Of a DNA stretch of 64,000 nt, positions 1 to 10,700 are shown one piece after another. Source of the stretch: Anodontia alba. Taxonomy: Eukaryota; Mollusca; Bivalvia; Lucinida; Lucinidae. The position numbers and the translations under genes are program-made. Where the stretch lies: positions 4,117,701 through 4,181,700 of the forward strand of contig OZ024828.1 of the NCBI GenBank assembly GCA_964016985.1. The letters run 5' to 3'. How positions within the stretch are numbered: position 1 is the stretch's first letter; every line of letters starts with the position of its first letter. The notes under the pieces were generated by a model. That model was not told the DNA's origin. It made no database searches and was given only the letters and a program-made list of their open reading frames with translations.

Positions 1-275
1 AACCCAATGGGATCATGTCGAGCGCAGTCAGTTTACCTAACCACACGTTTACTGGGCAGGCTTAGTCATCTAAGCAGTTAACCAGTATTGTGCACATTCT
101 TTCCCCAGAAACAGACAACTGCCCTACTTGAATCAGGGGAAGAGAGAGAATGACCATAGAAAATATTTTATGATCAATCTCCACGAAAGAATGTTGCAGA
201 CTTGGTGGGGTCGAACCCGCAACCTCCTGATCACCAGTCGGACGTGCATCCAACTGAGCCACCCAGGCCGGCATA
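1..275 (-). mobile_element. tRNA-derived SINE, type 1 (truncated by window start)
   Basis: This is a minus-strand SINE. Read on the minus strand it opens near 275 with a tRNA-like head (GTGGCTCAGTTGGATGC as box A, GGTTGCGGGTTCGACCC as box B). The body is about 200 bp and is shared with the copies at 12429, 21162 and 27340. The 3' tail lies off the window. Pol III promoter function is inferred from the boxes. Confidence 0.85.
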
Positions 276-771
276 ATGACTCATTAACTGAAAATTACAT
301 GTATTGTTCAGTCTCTGTAAGGCTACAATAGGTCTTCTCAATTTTCGTTTTAGTATTTCGAAACTGGTCTCTGTTCATCATAATATTCGAAAATGGTCTT
401 AGCTCATCTAAACAATTAGTAGTTTTCAGAACTATTTTTCTGATATTTTGATATTTAAAGAGAAACTTTCAAGGGAACTTCTCCCATGTTTCCTATGCTT
501 CATATAATAAAACAAGATGTGCCTCATTGAAGTGCTTTTAATGAAAACCAACATAGGCTATCCTGGAGACACAAGAAAAATTATTTGTTTGGATTATCTA
601 GAACTACACTGTTTTATGTGGTTCTGCTTGGGCAAACTTTGCATTTGTGCAGTTTAGAAAAGAGATTCCAAATATTGCTTGAATTAAGAATTTGGCCACA
701 TTCAAAAAGTTGTCATGGAACTAAGTGCGAGAACATAATGTTTTATTTGTTTGTTTTTTTTTTTCTGTAAT
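276..771. other. AT-rich intergenic DNA
   Basis: No gene or clear repeat recognised. Short open frames here have no recognisable protein features. Confidence 0.5.
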
Positions 772-984
772 ATAATATTTACTCAAAGTATTGGGACAAA
801 CAGGCCAGAGCAAACTGTAAATCCTGATCAGATGATCAGAATGTGGCATCCGATCAGGGTCTACACTGTTTGCCACTCACCTAGCAGTTTTTAGAAACAG
901 TAACAGGTGGTAAAATTGACTTGTTCAAAAGTTTAGGACAAATATGGTAAAAAGCTGTCCCAATATTTTGGGTAAATAGTGTAT
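772..984. mobile_element. MITE family E
   Basis: Imperfect terminal inverted repeats (TATTTACTCAAAGTATTGGG against its complement near 960-984) surround a core containing a GATCAGATGATC palindrome and TCTACACTGTTTGCC. Related copies lie at 6868, 17560, 26070, 37822, 43850, 45335 and 46768. TA flanks suggest a Tc1/mariner-type origin, which is inference. Confidence 0.65.
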
Positions 985-996
985 ACATTTTAACCA

Positions 997-1240
997 GGGC
1001 CCAGTTGTTCAAAGCGTTGTTAGCTTAACGAGCTCGTTAAGGGTCATTTTGTTAACTGTTTTAGCGGATTCAATATACAATATTCTGAAATTTTTTGCTG
1101 AAAAAATGTGAGTAGCTTTTGCACTGCAAAAGCTACTCACATTTTTTCAGCAAAAAATTTCAGCATATTTGCGTATCACTCGATGTGAATTTTAACGAAT
1201 CATTAACTAACGACGTCGTTAGCTTTGAACAACTGGGCCC
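997..1240. mobile_element. MITE family C (Harbinger-like), intact copy
   Basis: The ends are perfect inverted repeats (GGCCCAGTTGTTCAAAGC). The centre is a foldback, TGAGTAGCTTTTGCA followed by its complement. CAG stands on both sides of the GGCC..GGCC element as a 3-bp target duplication. This is the best uninterrupted reference copy for the nested copies at 20355 and 23694. Confidence 0.85.
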
Positions 1241-1669
1241 AGATTAGCTGTATAGCCTGCAAGCAGCAAAGACCCTGATCATACTGCACAAATGTGCAGG
1301 TTAACAAGTGTCTATGCTATTTGCATACATGTATATATCTGGGATACACATTCAGAATTCTAGATACATGTAAGGCATGGTTCTTTCAACACAGTATTAT
1401 TCATATTTTATGTTCCCCCATCTTCCGGGAAGGGGACTTATTGTTTATGGTGCCAATCACGTTGGCACTGGTGTCACACTTCCTTGTCTGCACAATATCT
1501 TGTGAACCAGAGGTTGGATTCTTACCAAATTATCATTGATATATGATTGGGACATAACAAAGAACTGGTTAGATTTTCATGACCTTGGCCTAATTTTCAA
1601 GGTGAGAGCAGTAGAAAAAACTGGAAATTCATGGTTGGGGGACATCTGTTACTCGGTCTTCGTACTTTT
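1241..1669. other. Intergenic DNA
   Basis: An 81-codon open frame at 1294-1539 has no recognised domain and is not supported as a gene. Nothing else identified. Confidence 0.4.
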
Positions 1670-1775
1670 CTTATTTTTTTCATGAAATAATATGTTTTGG
1701 GTATTCATTAGAAGCACAATGGTGAGGCACTTCTAATGATACCCAAAACATGATTTTGTGCAGAAATTGGAAAAT
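1670..1775. mobile_element. Foldback MITE family D
   Basis: A near-perfect hairpin: TTTTGGGTATTCATTAGAAG and its complement meet around a short loop near 1720. The same GGGTA(C/T)TCATTAGAAGTG arm recurs at about a dozen places in the window. Confidence 0.75.
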
Positions 1776-2239
1776 ATATATCTGGCATCTCACTCATCTC
1801 TAGCTCTGCAGATTGTTTCTTTTGGTGAAATTCATTCTTGTCAGTAGTGGTATATATTAACATAATATATATGAATAAAAGTATGCAACTGTATGTTTTT
1901 GTACAGATTTATACAAAATATATATTTTCAAATAAATGAAATGATAAATAAAGCCTGATTTTTTCATTTTGTATTTTTCCAAATGAATACTGTTCAAATC
2001 AATACCCCAGTTAAAATTTCCTTATGCAATGAACTTTGTTACAGTAAAATTGATAACACTTGGTAGATTTTCTGCCATTTTATACCCGGCCACATGATAA
2101 TGGATGATAACTTGAGTAAATGTCAATGAATTTTCATCAAACTTGGCATGTGCATTGATATTGTGGAGGTCTGGTTTGGGATTGGTCCTGGGCAAATTGT
2201 CAGTTTTTGACAGTTATCTCCCTGCGACACGATAATGGC

Positions 2240-2445
2240 ATGATATTTTTGTTTCACATTTTTATTTGACAAGGGAGACAACTTCTGTAACGTCCTGTTT
2301 TCATTCCCTTCTGAATGGGGAGCTACTATAAAAGGAAATAATTTAAGGGAGCAAAGTATTTCCTGGAAGCAAATTCTTTCCTTTTAGAGAAAATCCCTTG
2401 AAGTTGTCTCCCTTGAAAGTGTATCATTTCTCCCTTGAAAGAAAA
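2240..2445. mobile_element. Foldback MITE family G
   Basis: Arms carry AAAGGAAA..AATTT..GGGAGC and the complement GCAAATTCTTTCCTTTTAG. The outer ends read GGGAGACAACTT and AAGTTGTCTCCCTTGAAAG. Shared with copies at 9590, 16790, 19803, 27060, 27870, 33290 and 34005. Confidence 0.7.
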
Positions 2446-2541
2446 GCTTGCTACAATCACTAGATTAACTGAATTTATTTAGAACTGGATATTTATTTCT
2501 TGTCTCAGAGTAGACAATAAATAAATAGTTGCTTCCATAAT

Positions 2542-2754
2542 TTAACCCTTCTCTTGCTGAGCATGACATGCCCTATCTTAGCAAACAGTGTAGATCCAGA
2601 TCAGTTGGCTTCTGAAGAAGCCAACTGATCTGGATCTGCACTGTTTGTCATTAAATATGTGAATTTCTATCAAAAATCCGGATCAAGTAATGTGATTGGC
2701 TGGAAATTATAAGTGGGCGTGGTATCTTAATTTATTCAGCATGACAGGGGTTAA
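2542..2754. mobile_element. MITE family B (TTAA-flanked foldback)
   Basis: Both ends are TTAA (TTAACCCTTCTCTTGCTGA on the left, GACAGGGGTTAA on the right). The core is a perfect hairpin of TCAGTTGGCTTC and its complement inside GTAGATCCAGATCAG arms. TTAA plus CCCTT ends fit piggyBac-like MITEs; this is inference. Confidence 0.85.
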
Positions 2755-2766
2755 CTCTGATAAAGC

Positions 2767-3017
2767 GCGGGCCCCCGTAGCCTAGTGGATAAGAGAGTTG
2801 ACTCTTAATCCATTAGGTTTCTCACCGCTGTGGTTCGAGCCTCGCTCGGGTCATATGTGGGAAAGCCAAGTTCTGCTTACGGATGGTCAGGTGGTTTTTC
2901 TCCGGGTTCTCCGGTTTTCGCCCACCTTCGATGAACGATCGGCTCGATATAAGTGAAATATTCTTGAAAGGGCCGTAAAACCCAAATCAAAAAAAAAAAA
3001 CAAAAAAAAAAAAAAAA
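2767..3017 (+). mobile_element. tRNA-derived SINE, type 3
   Basis: The head has tRNA boxes (GTAGCCTAGTGGATAAGAG and GGTTCGAGCC). It is followed by about 170 bp of body and an A-rich tail. A 14-bp target duplication, AACTCTGATAAAGC, occurs at 2753-2766 and 3018-3031, so the limits are exact. It inserted between MITE B and the A2-like sequence to its right. Confidence 0.9.
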
Positions 3018-3592
3018 AACTCTGATAAAGCACGAAGCAAAATTTATAGCAGACAGACATTCTACTTTTTTTTTTTTTCATAGAAAATAAGTTGACATTT
3101 CATGTAAATCAACTGCTTGGCAGACAATTCACATAAAATGTGAACATTTTCTATGAAAAATAATTTGAAACTAGATGTGTCCAAAGTACACAAATGCCCC
3201 TGCCCTTTGCTCTTTGCCCATATGGCAACAATATCAGGATCCATAAATTTCAACAACTGTTTCCAAATGCTCAATCTAATCTGTTGTACATTTTGACACT
3301 TAGCCCGTTTCCAGGGCATGATTCAGGGTCAACTCTAGCACAGAGCTGTAGGTTTAGGTCTGGGTAAGTATCATACCAAATTCAACTTCCTAGCATAAAT
3401 GGTACCAAAGTTATGAGCTCCAAGAGAAATGTGGACATAAATGTCCATGTAAACTTAAACATTTGTTAGACTGGTTACAACCATGAGATACATATGTACG
3501 GACATAACATCGAAATGCTATATGCCTTTAGCAGATGGGGGCATAAACAAAAGTTGTCTGCTGCAGTTGTGATTGGCGCTAATGAAATTCAT
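3018..3592. mobile_element. MITE family A2, old and interrupted
   Basis: The left part (AAAGCACGAAGCAAAATTT, then TTGACATTTCATG) and the right end (GTCTGCTGCAGTTGTGATTG GCGC) match the arms of family A2. About 360 bp of unrelated repeat (3170-3525) separates them. Confidence 0.5.
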
Positions 3593-3954
3593 GTCCCTCC
3601 TGGTAAGTCATAGCACTGAAGATAAAGCTCTTGATACAAGTGGGCTGTGGCACTGCATTTCCAACAAGATTGCATATGTTAAGACTTGGATCAGCCTCTG
3701 CATCTGTGCAGTCTGATTTGTCTCTATAGGGCAGTGTTGGTAGCCAAGGATAAAGTGTTTTCAGGCAAACAAAGACTTTAGTCTTTGTTGGGTGCACATG
3801 CAACCTTGTAGGTACATTTAATGTGGTGCCCTGGCTCATGTAATTTTCTTCTCAATGGCTAGATGACGGTGATCAGCATTAGGAGTCCATCAGTGCTTAC
3901 CAATAACTGGTGGTACATCTGATCTGAAATGCCTTGATCCTATAAAAGCCAAGA

Positions 3955-4935
3955 TAAGATTCAACAGAAGCCGAGATATGATTCTGGCCCCAAAAACCAG
4001 AGCGAAGCCCATTTTCACAAAAGTAGGTCACAGTGAACTAATTTTGTGACAGCTCACCTTGGTTGTGAGATGTAGGCACTGACATTTGAGGAGTAGGAGG
4101 AGAGGTGGAGCTTGCATGTATGGAAAGCAAAACACAAAAAGCCTAAAACTTGACCAGGTGTCAGTTTTTTTCAAAGGTAGGTTATAACCTAGTTTGGGAA
4201 CAGGTCACTTAGTGCAGAAGTATGTTAGCGCTGATGAAGTTTGAGGAGATTGCACCAATGGGCCAAGATAAAGCCTTATGAAGAAATCTGACCTGTTGTC
4301 GATTTTTTTACAAAAGTAGGTCACAGTAACCCAGTTTTAAAAGGAAAACCGGGCTGGTGGGATACATGCGTTGATGAAGTCTGAAGGGGTTGGCGTCTGA
4401 AAGTCGAGATTAGTGTTGGAAATCGGAGAGTAAAATCACAAATCGATTATTGGGGAAAGTAAAAATGACTATCAATTATACAATCAGATATCCCATAACT
4501 GGCATCAAATAATAAATCATTATAGCATATGTGCTTTATGTTTCTATATAACTTAAAATGCAACAGCATAATATAATAGCATAACTAGGGTAATTTAAGA
4601 TATAGGTTGTTTCAAGACCAAGCAGATTTTGCAGCCATGATTCTAGTCAATTGAGTGTTTCATATAATATGCTTAACTTGTAGGTCTCATTATGTGACCT
4701 TTGGCCCATGTTTCTAAAAATAGAATTTCAAATAATAGTGAAAAAAAAAATCTGTAATTGCCGATAGTGGGCTCATCCAATTAGTTTTCGATTAATCAGC
4801 ACGACACTAGTCCAGGTACAATTCTGAACTCCAAAACATGACCAGGTGTTTTGCAGTAGGCCACAGTGACCTAATTTGTAGCAGATCACAAAGGGTAGAA
4901 GGATGCATGCACTGATGAAGCTGAAGGGAACTCGC
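3955..4935. repeat. Diverged tandem repeat
   Basis: The phrase AAGTAGGTCACAGTGA(C)CTAATTTT recurs near 4019, 4174, 4312 and 4853, each followed by a GATGAAG(T)CTGA phrase. The spacing suggests a unit near 150 bp, like the longer arrays after 38 kb. No coding content seen. Confidence 0.5.
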
Positions 4936-4974
4936 ATTGACGGAAACCAAGATATATAGAGGATATTTATTCTT

Positions 4975-5105
4975 TTGCTTTGAATACCATAAATATTGTC
5001 ATCCAGTGAAATGAAAACATCAGTATTTTCACTAATTCGAAGCACAAGTGAAAATTTTAATGTTTTCATTACAGGAGATGAAAATTTATATGGTATTCAC
5101 TGGAA
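4975..5105. repeat. Inverted repeat element
   Basis: GAATACCATAAAT on the left and ATTTATATGGTATTC on the right frame a foldback with CACTTGTG-type arms. Likely a single-copy MITE in this window. Confidence 0.5.
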
Positions 5106-5796
5106 AAGAGTAAATTTTCTTTTTATTTTATTGTTTACACATCAATGCGCGTTTTTGATGTTGTAAGTAACGTCACCAAACAAAACATGAACGTCATGGC
5201 GTCGACGCTCAGTGCTTAATGTGGAGAGGCAAAAACAAAAACTTTCGGCAAATCAAAATAATTTTGATACGAAAAAGTTTCTTACATTTAACTAGAAAAT
5301 GCATACCAACACTTGATAGTTTAGCTCAGAAACAAAGAGGTGTTCAAAAATCTGAAGTGGCAGTAGCATCCACTATTGAAACAGTGAAGAAAACTGAAGT
5401 CGTCCAAAGCGAGGAGGGAAAATATAAATCGTATCAGTCACTAGTGAAATGATACGATATCAATTCACTAGTGATTGATACCACTTTTATTTTCATCAGA
5501 TATACACAGATTTCACCACTGACAATAAAATAAAAGTGATCTCACCTAACAAAGTATCATTTTTTTATGTCACAATGACTTATTTTTTGGCTGGTCATCT
5601 AGAGTCCTTTATGAAATGTCACATTTGTTTTGGGAGTTTTACTGCCCACTCAACTCTTTTAAATTCATATCAACCTAGAATGAAATGTCATATATTTGAT
5701 CATATCTAAGATTGTACATCTGCAGGGCCTGCTCAGGTTTTGTACTGTTTACATAACGTTTAATTCTTGGTAACCTTTACCTTTCTCTGGGCTGAC

Positions 5797-6040
5797 TCAG
5801 CAGATGACAAATTGACACTAGTTCTCTTACTTTCTCTTGCGTGCATATTGTCCAGTGCAGACAATTTGCATGAAATGTCAAATCCTGTTTTCTGGGAAAA
5901 ACAATGATAATGAGTTTAGGTTTAATGACATGTCAACCATTGAGGGACATTTGCGTCAAAATGGTATATTAACTGGGAAAAATAAGAAATATTTCAATAT
6001 GTTGTGTGCTGAAAATTTTACCCAGAGTGCTAGGTGTTAA
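5797..6040. mobile_element. MITE family A, diverged copy
   Basis: Recognisable pieces are CAGCAGATGACAAA, GACAATTTGCATGAAATGTC, AATCCTGTTTTCTGGG and the end TTACCCAGAGTGCTAGG..TTAA. An extra segment lies between the core and the right end. Confidence 0.55.
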
Positions 6041-6867
6041 AAAAGAACTCGAAAAAGTCTGTAAGTGAACAACAGATACTGATCCCATTTTATTAACAAA
6101 GCAGAAACAAAATAAAGCAACAATAAACAAAGCTCTACTGTCCTTTTGACATCTCCCGGAAAGACGTTTTTTGCTTGGCATTTTATCTTAAATGAAAATA
6201 TCTTGTTCTTATAGACCATATATTATCAGAAACCATTTGTCTTTTCTGTTTCTGTGTTTTGTTCTCAAACATGTGCCCTAAAATTAAAGTTATTGCCAAA
6301 AATTGGTTTGACCTATCCAATTTCTGTAGTGAAGTGATTGTTTGGAATTTTTGTCTAAGAAAATATTTTTTATTACTCTTTGCTGAATTTTAATTACTGT
6401 TGTTTCAAAACAATATTGTGAACATTTCAGAAAAATTGAAAAAGCAGAACTTGTTGAAAATCTGCCTCCAAGTTACCTACCCTACAAATTTCTGCATAAT
6501 TTGCATTCATTTTCACTATGGGAAAAAGTGAAAATATTTGATTTTTTAAAAACCATTGACTAGAATAAAACTTTTTGTGCATAGGTAGTTACGACAAATG
6601 GTTTTGCATTAAATTCATGACAAAAGTTTGCAAATTTACTTCTGTGTAAAGTGCCAAGCAAAAAACGACTTTCTGAAAGATGTTGAAAGCATAGTAGATA
6701 AGCTTATCCAAATAAATATTTGTCTAGGAAAATATATGTTGTAGATACTCAATAGAATTGCCTTAGTGAGATGACTCCAATAAGTAACTAAATGTACAAC
6801 ATACAACATATTTTCATGCAGAAATAAGAATATCTACATTGTAGTTGCAAAACATCTTAATATACCA
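6041..6867. other. AT-rich intergenic DNA
   Basis: No gene, RNA gene or clear repeat recognised downstream of the UPF0449 gene in this interval. Confidence 0.5.
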
Positions 6868-7075
6868 TGTTAACCCAAACTTTTTGAACACCTTAACTCC
6901 TAACCATACTTGTTCTAAATATAGACAAGACCATTTTACTACATGTTGGTGTATCTAAAAGCTGCTGGATGGGTGGCAAATAGTAGAACAGCCCCTGATC
7001 AGTGCTACAGAATGCCCTATCTAATCTGGGTGTACACTGTTTGCTCAGGCCGGCCTATCTGAATTTTAGGGTAAT
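6868..7075. mobile_element. MITE family E, diverged copy
   Basis: Shares ACCTTAACTCCTAACCATAC, the CTGGATG(G)GTGGCAAA(C/T)AGT arm and TACACTGTTTGCTCAGGCC with the copies at 37822 and 46768. Confidence 0.55.
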
Positions 7076-7094
7076 TATACAGTATCTAAAGCTT

Positions 7095-7307
7095 TTAACC
7101 CTTAGCATGCTGGGTACAATTTTCAGCTGATGACATACTGAAATATTTGTCTTATTTAAAAACAAACAAAAAAACAACAACAAACAGGTTTTGACATTTC
7201 ATGCAAATTGTCTCCAATATAGACAATTTGCATGAAATGTCAAAACCTGTTTTCTGGGGAAAATAAGAAAAATATCAATTTGACATCTGCTGGATTAGCC
7301 CAGTTAA
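7095..7307. mobile_element. MITE family A
   Basis: TTAA-bounded foldback. The arms are TTGACATTTCATGCAAATTG and its exact complement around a short AATATA loop. It shares its right TTAA (7304-7307) with the family B element that follows directly. Confidence 0.85.
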
Positions 7308-7489
7308 CCCTTCTCTTGCTAAACACGACATGCCCTGTCTTAGCAAACAGTGTAGAAGCCAACTGATCTGGATCTGCACTATTTTGTCATTATGTGAATT
7401 TTTATCAAACACCCTGATCAAGTAATCTGATTGGCTGGAAATTAGAAGTGGGCATGGCATCTTAATTAATTCAGCATGACAAGGGTTAA
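7304..7489. mobile_element. MITE family B in the UPF0449 3' UTR
   Basis: TTAACCCTTCTCTTGCT..GACAAGGGTTAA ends and the GCCAACTGATCTGGATCTGC core identify family B; the central hairpin is partly deleted. It lies 7 bp beyond the stop codon of the minus-strand UPF0449 gene, so it begins that gene's 3' UTR. Confidence 0.85.
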
Positions 7490-7496
7490 AGTTAAA

Positions 7497-7780
7497 TCAA
7501 GACTTTTTGGCTATATTTTCTGCTGCTTGCTTCAAGTCGGCTATGGAGTCTGATACATCCTCCCCCAAGTCTTTCAAGTTTTCATATTTCTCTTGTAAAA
7601 GTTCTGGTTCTTTAACAAGCTGAGACTGTAACTGAATTAATCGTTTCACTTGTTTATATGTCACACTAATGTGGTTCTGTAATGGTGAGGCTTCTGAGTC
7701 TGTAGAAGTTTCATCAGACTTGTCCAAGGTAGGCAATTCTGCATAGGATTCATCGGAGGATAAACTGGCAAATACTGGTG
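7497..7780 (-). CDS. UPF0449 gene exon 2 (terminal)
   Basis: The acceptor AG is at 7782-7781 after a T-run. The exon encodes the Ser/Asp/Glu-rich linker and the C-terminal coiled coil. It ends at TGA (7499-7497). Phase 1 joins cleanly with exon 1. Confidence 0.87.
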
Positions 7781-10700
7781 CTGGAAAAAAGAATCAACTT
7801 TTCCGGTCAAAGATATGTGGGGTTTATACATTTCATAGCTCTAGACAAGGAGTATTTAGATCATTTTTTTCTCCATGAAATCTAGGTTAAGCTCTGAATT
7901 ACCATAAATAGAGGATCTTACATGAGTGGTCATTTCATATGAAATTTATGAAACGAGCCTTCAGCAAGTTTAGTAAACTTCATATGAAATGACCACTAGT
8001 GTAAGCTTCTGTTTATTATATGATTATTTTCAATTGAATTTTATTGCCTTAAAAGTTGACAAAATTGTTCAATAGAAAATGCAGGGTAGACATGGATATC
8101 GTCATGACGTTACTTGTTCCCGCCAAAGTGTTATGTAATGTGTGGTCATACGATTTTTATGACATGACGTTATGGACTGATTAACAGCGAGGTCATATGA
8201 TAATAGTGCATATGCACAAACAGTGTAGATCCAGATCAGTTGGCTTCTGGTCCAGATAAGCAAGCTGCCTTAACTCAACATAAGATGCTGTTTTTGTTGT
8301 TTTTTTTTTTTTGTTTTGTTTTTTTCAAACAAATATTATTCGATATTATTCATATTTTTCAGGAAAACCACACCTTAAAAAGGCCAGGTGATTCCAGAGA
8401 GTATCAACAGGATATATTTTCATATCTGGAGCAATAAGAAATCCACACCTTATCCAGAGCTATGAGCTAAATATTAGTACACCTTAACCCTTTTCTTGCT
8501 GAATAAATTAAGAAGCCACACCCATTTCTAATTTTCAGCCAATCAGATTACTTGATCAAGGTTGTTGATATAGATTCACATACTGAATGGCAAACAGTGC
8601 AGATCCAGATCAGCTGGCTTCTTCAGAAGCCAACTGATCTGGATCTACACTGTTTGCAAAGGCAGGGTATATCCGGGTTCAGCAAAAATTCCAGCAGACA
8701 ACATTTTAAAATACTTTTCTTAATTTTCCCTGAAATAGGTTTTGTCAACTTAAGCATACTGTCTTCTTAGGAGACGCTTTGCATGAAATGTCAAAGCCTA
8801 TTTTCTGGGGAAAATAAGAAAAATATCATCAGTTTGTTTAATTGCTTAATTAGCACACAGACTGGTAAAGCTTTATTGCCCTATTATTCAATGGTCACCA
8901 TCATAGTTCCAGATAAGGTGCCTTTTTTATTTCAACCAAAAGGTATTTCTGATTTCTCCATAAAAATGTTTGAAATGTATGCTGTGGGTATTCATTAGAA
9001 GTGCCTCAGAGAGGCACTTCAAATGAATAGCCACAACATATGTTTTCATAAAGAACTAAGAAAAATATTATTATGGCTATTCCTCTTCTCTCGAGCTATA
9101 TACTATACAGGCAAAATGCACTTTTCCTGAACTTGCAGTTGGAAGATTCTGTGTTTGCCAGATTCAATGCTTTTTTAAGATTTAAGATAATAAAAAAGGA
9201 CAAATGTAGGCAGCAATAAGAATAAAATCAAGTGACATGACTATCATACTACGGATACAGGACTAGCCTTATATCTGACTGATTAACGCTTAGCACTCTG
9301 GGTAAAATTTTCAGCAGACGACATTTTGAAATATTTTTCTTATTTTTCCCAGAAAACAGGATTTGACATTTCATGCAAATTGTCTCCTAAGGAGACAATT
9401 TGCATGAAATGTCAAATCCTGTTTTCTGGGAAAAATAAGAAAAATAACATCATTTTGTCGTCTGCTGAAAATGCCCAGAGAGTGGTAAAGGTTAAGGTTG
9501 TGTATGATTTACAATCATACAATCTACAAGAAGTACTACCCCGTATTTCAGTGTATTGCTGACCTGGGTCAGGACTACCTGTTTGCAACTTTGCATATGC
9601 ATTAAGGGGAATAACTTCAAGTTATTCAAGCTAAATAACTGACATTAAAATATTTGCCTCCCTTCTCATTCTGGACTACTCTTAAAGGTAAGAATATGCT
9701 CACTTTGGCAGCAAATTCTTTCCTTTAAAAGTAGCCACATTTTTTATGGATCTAGAAACTAAGGAAGACATTTCCAAAAGTTGTTTCCCTTTGAAAAATG
9801 GTGAAAAAATCTAATATCTACTCTGTATTGGTCACTTGGATCTTCACCCCCCGCCCCCCTCCCCCCACCCCAAAAAAAGAAAAAAAAGAAAAAAAGAAAC
9901 TACGAATATCCAGACAGAAATACAACCATTGTTTTTATCTTAACAACCAGTGGTTAATGTATTTATTAAAAATACTTCTAATTTACAGGATACTCCTAAA
10001 AATAAGAATTAGTTGCTGATTACTACTGACATACAATGTAATTAAATTTCCTGGTCCTCTAGATACGCTCATTTAATCTCTGATTAATCTGTAACAAGAA
10101 GGTACATCTTATAATATTAGAACATCCTGCTTTAGTATTCTTTACAGTTTATTTAACCTTAACACCAAGAGTTGTTCCACCTATGTAAACGGTGACACAT
10201 GAATGAAAAAAGATACAGTCTCAAGTTGCAATTTCAAAAAATCGGTATTAATAAAGCATCGAAACACTGCGATTGCCGACAGACAGACAATAACGAATGC
10301 GTATGGCCAATGCATAGAAAAGGATGAGTTTTCCAAATTGCAACTTTCCGATCCCCCAAAATTAGGTTTATTCCCTTGTTCTCTTGAAATATTAACCAAT
10401 GCTGTCCTGTTCCTTGAAATATATTTGGGTGTTCCCTTGGTCCATAGAAAACCCCGGTAGCCCCATTCACTGTTCGAGCAGGTAACATGGGCCGCAACAA
10501 AGTTCCATATGAAAAAGTACCGGATTCTGTGGCTTAGTTTGGTCCGGCCAACAAGTGGGCACGGCATGGTCATTTTTACTTAATGTGCCGTAAAAAAACA
10601 AAACCAACACTCAAAAATCTCAAAGAGAATCAAAGATCTGCCTCGAATTCACGAATTACGTATTTATGTTTGGTATTCCTGTAACTGCCTTTTCCCATGC

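Noticed and set aside
1294..1539. 81-codon ORF rich in Cys, His and Ile
   Set aside because: No domain, no splice context and AT-rich codon use expected by chance.
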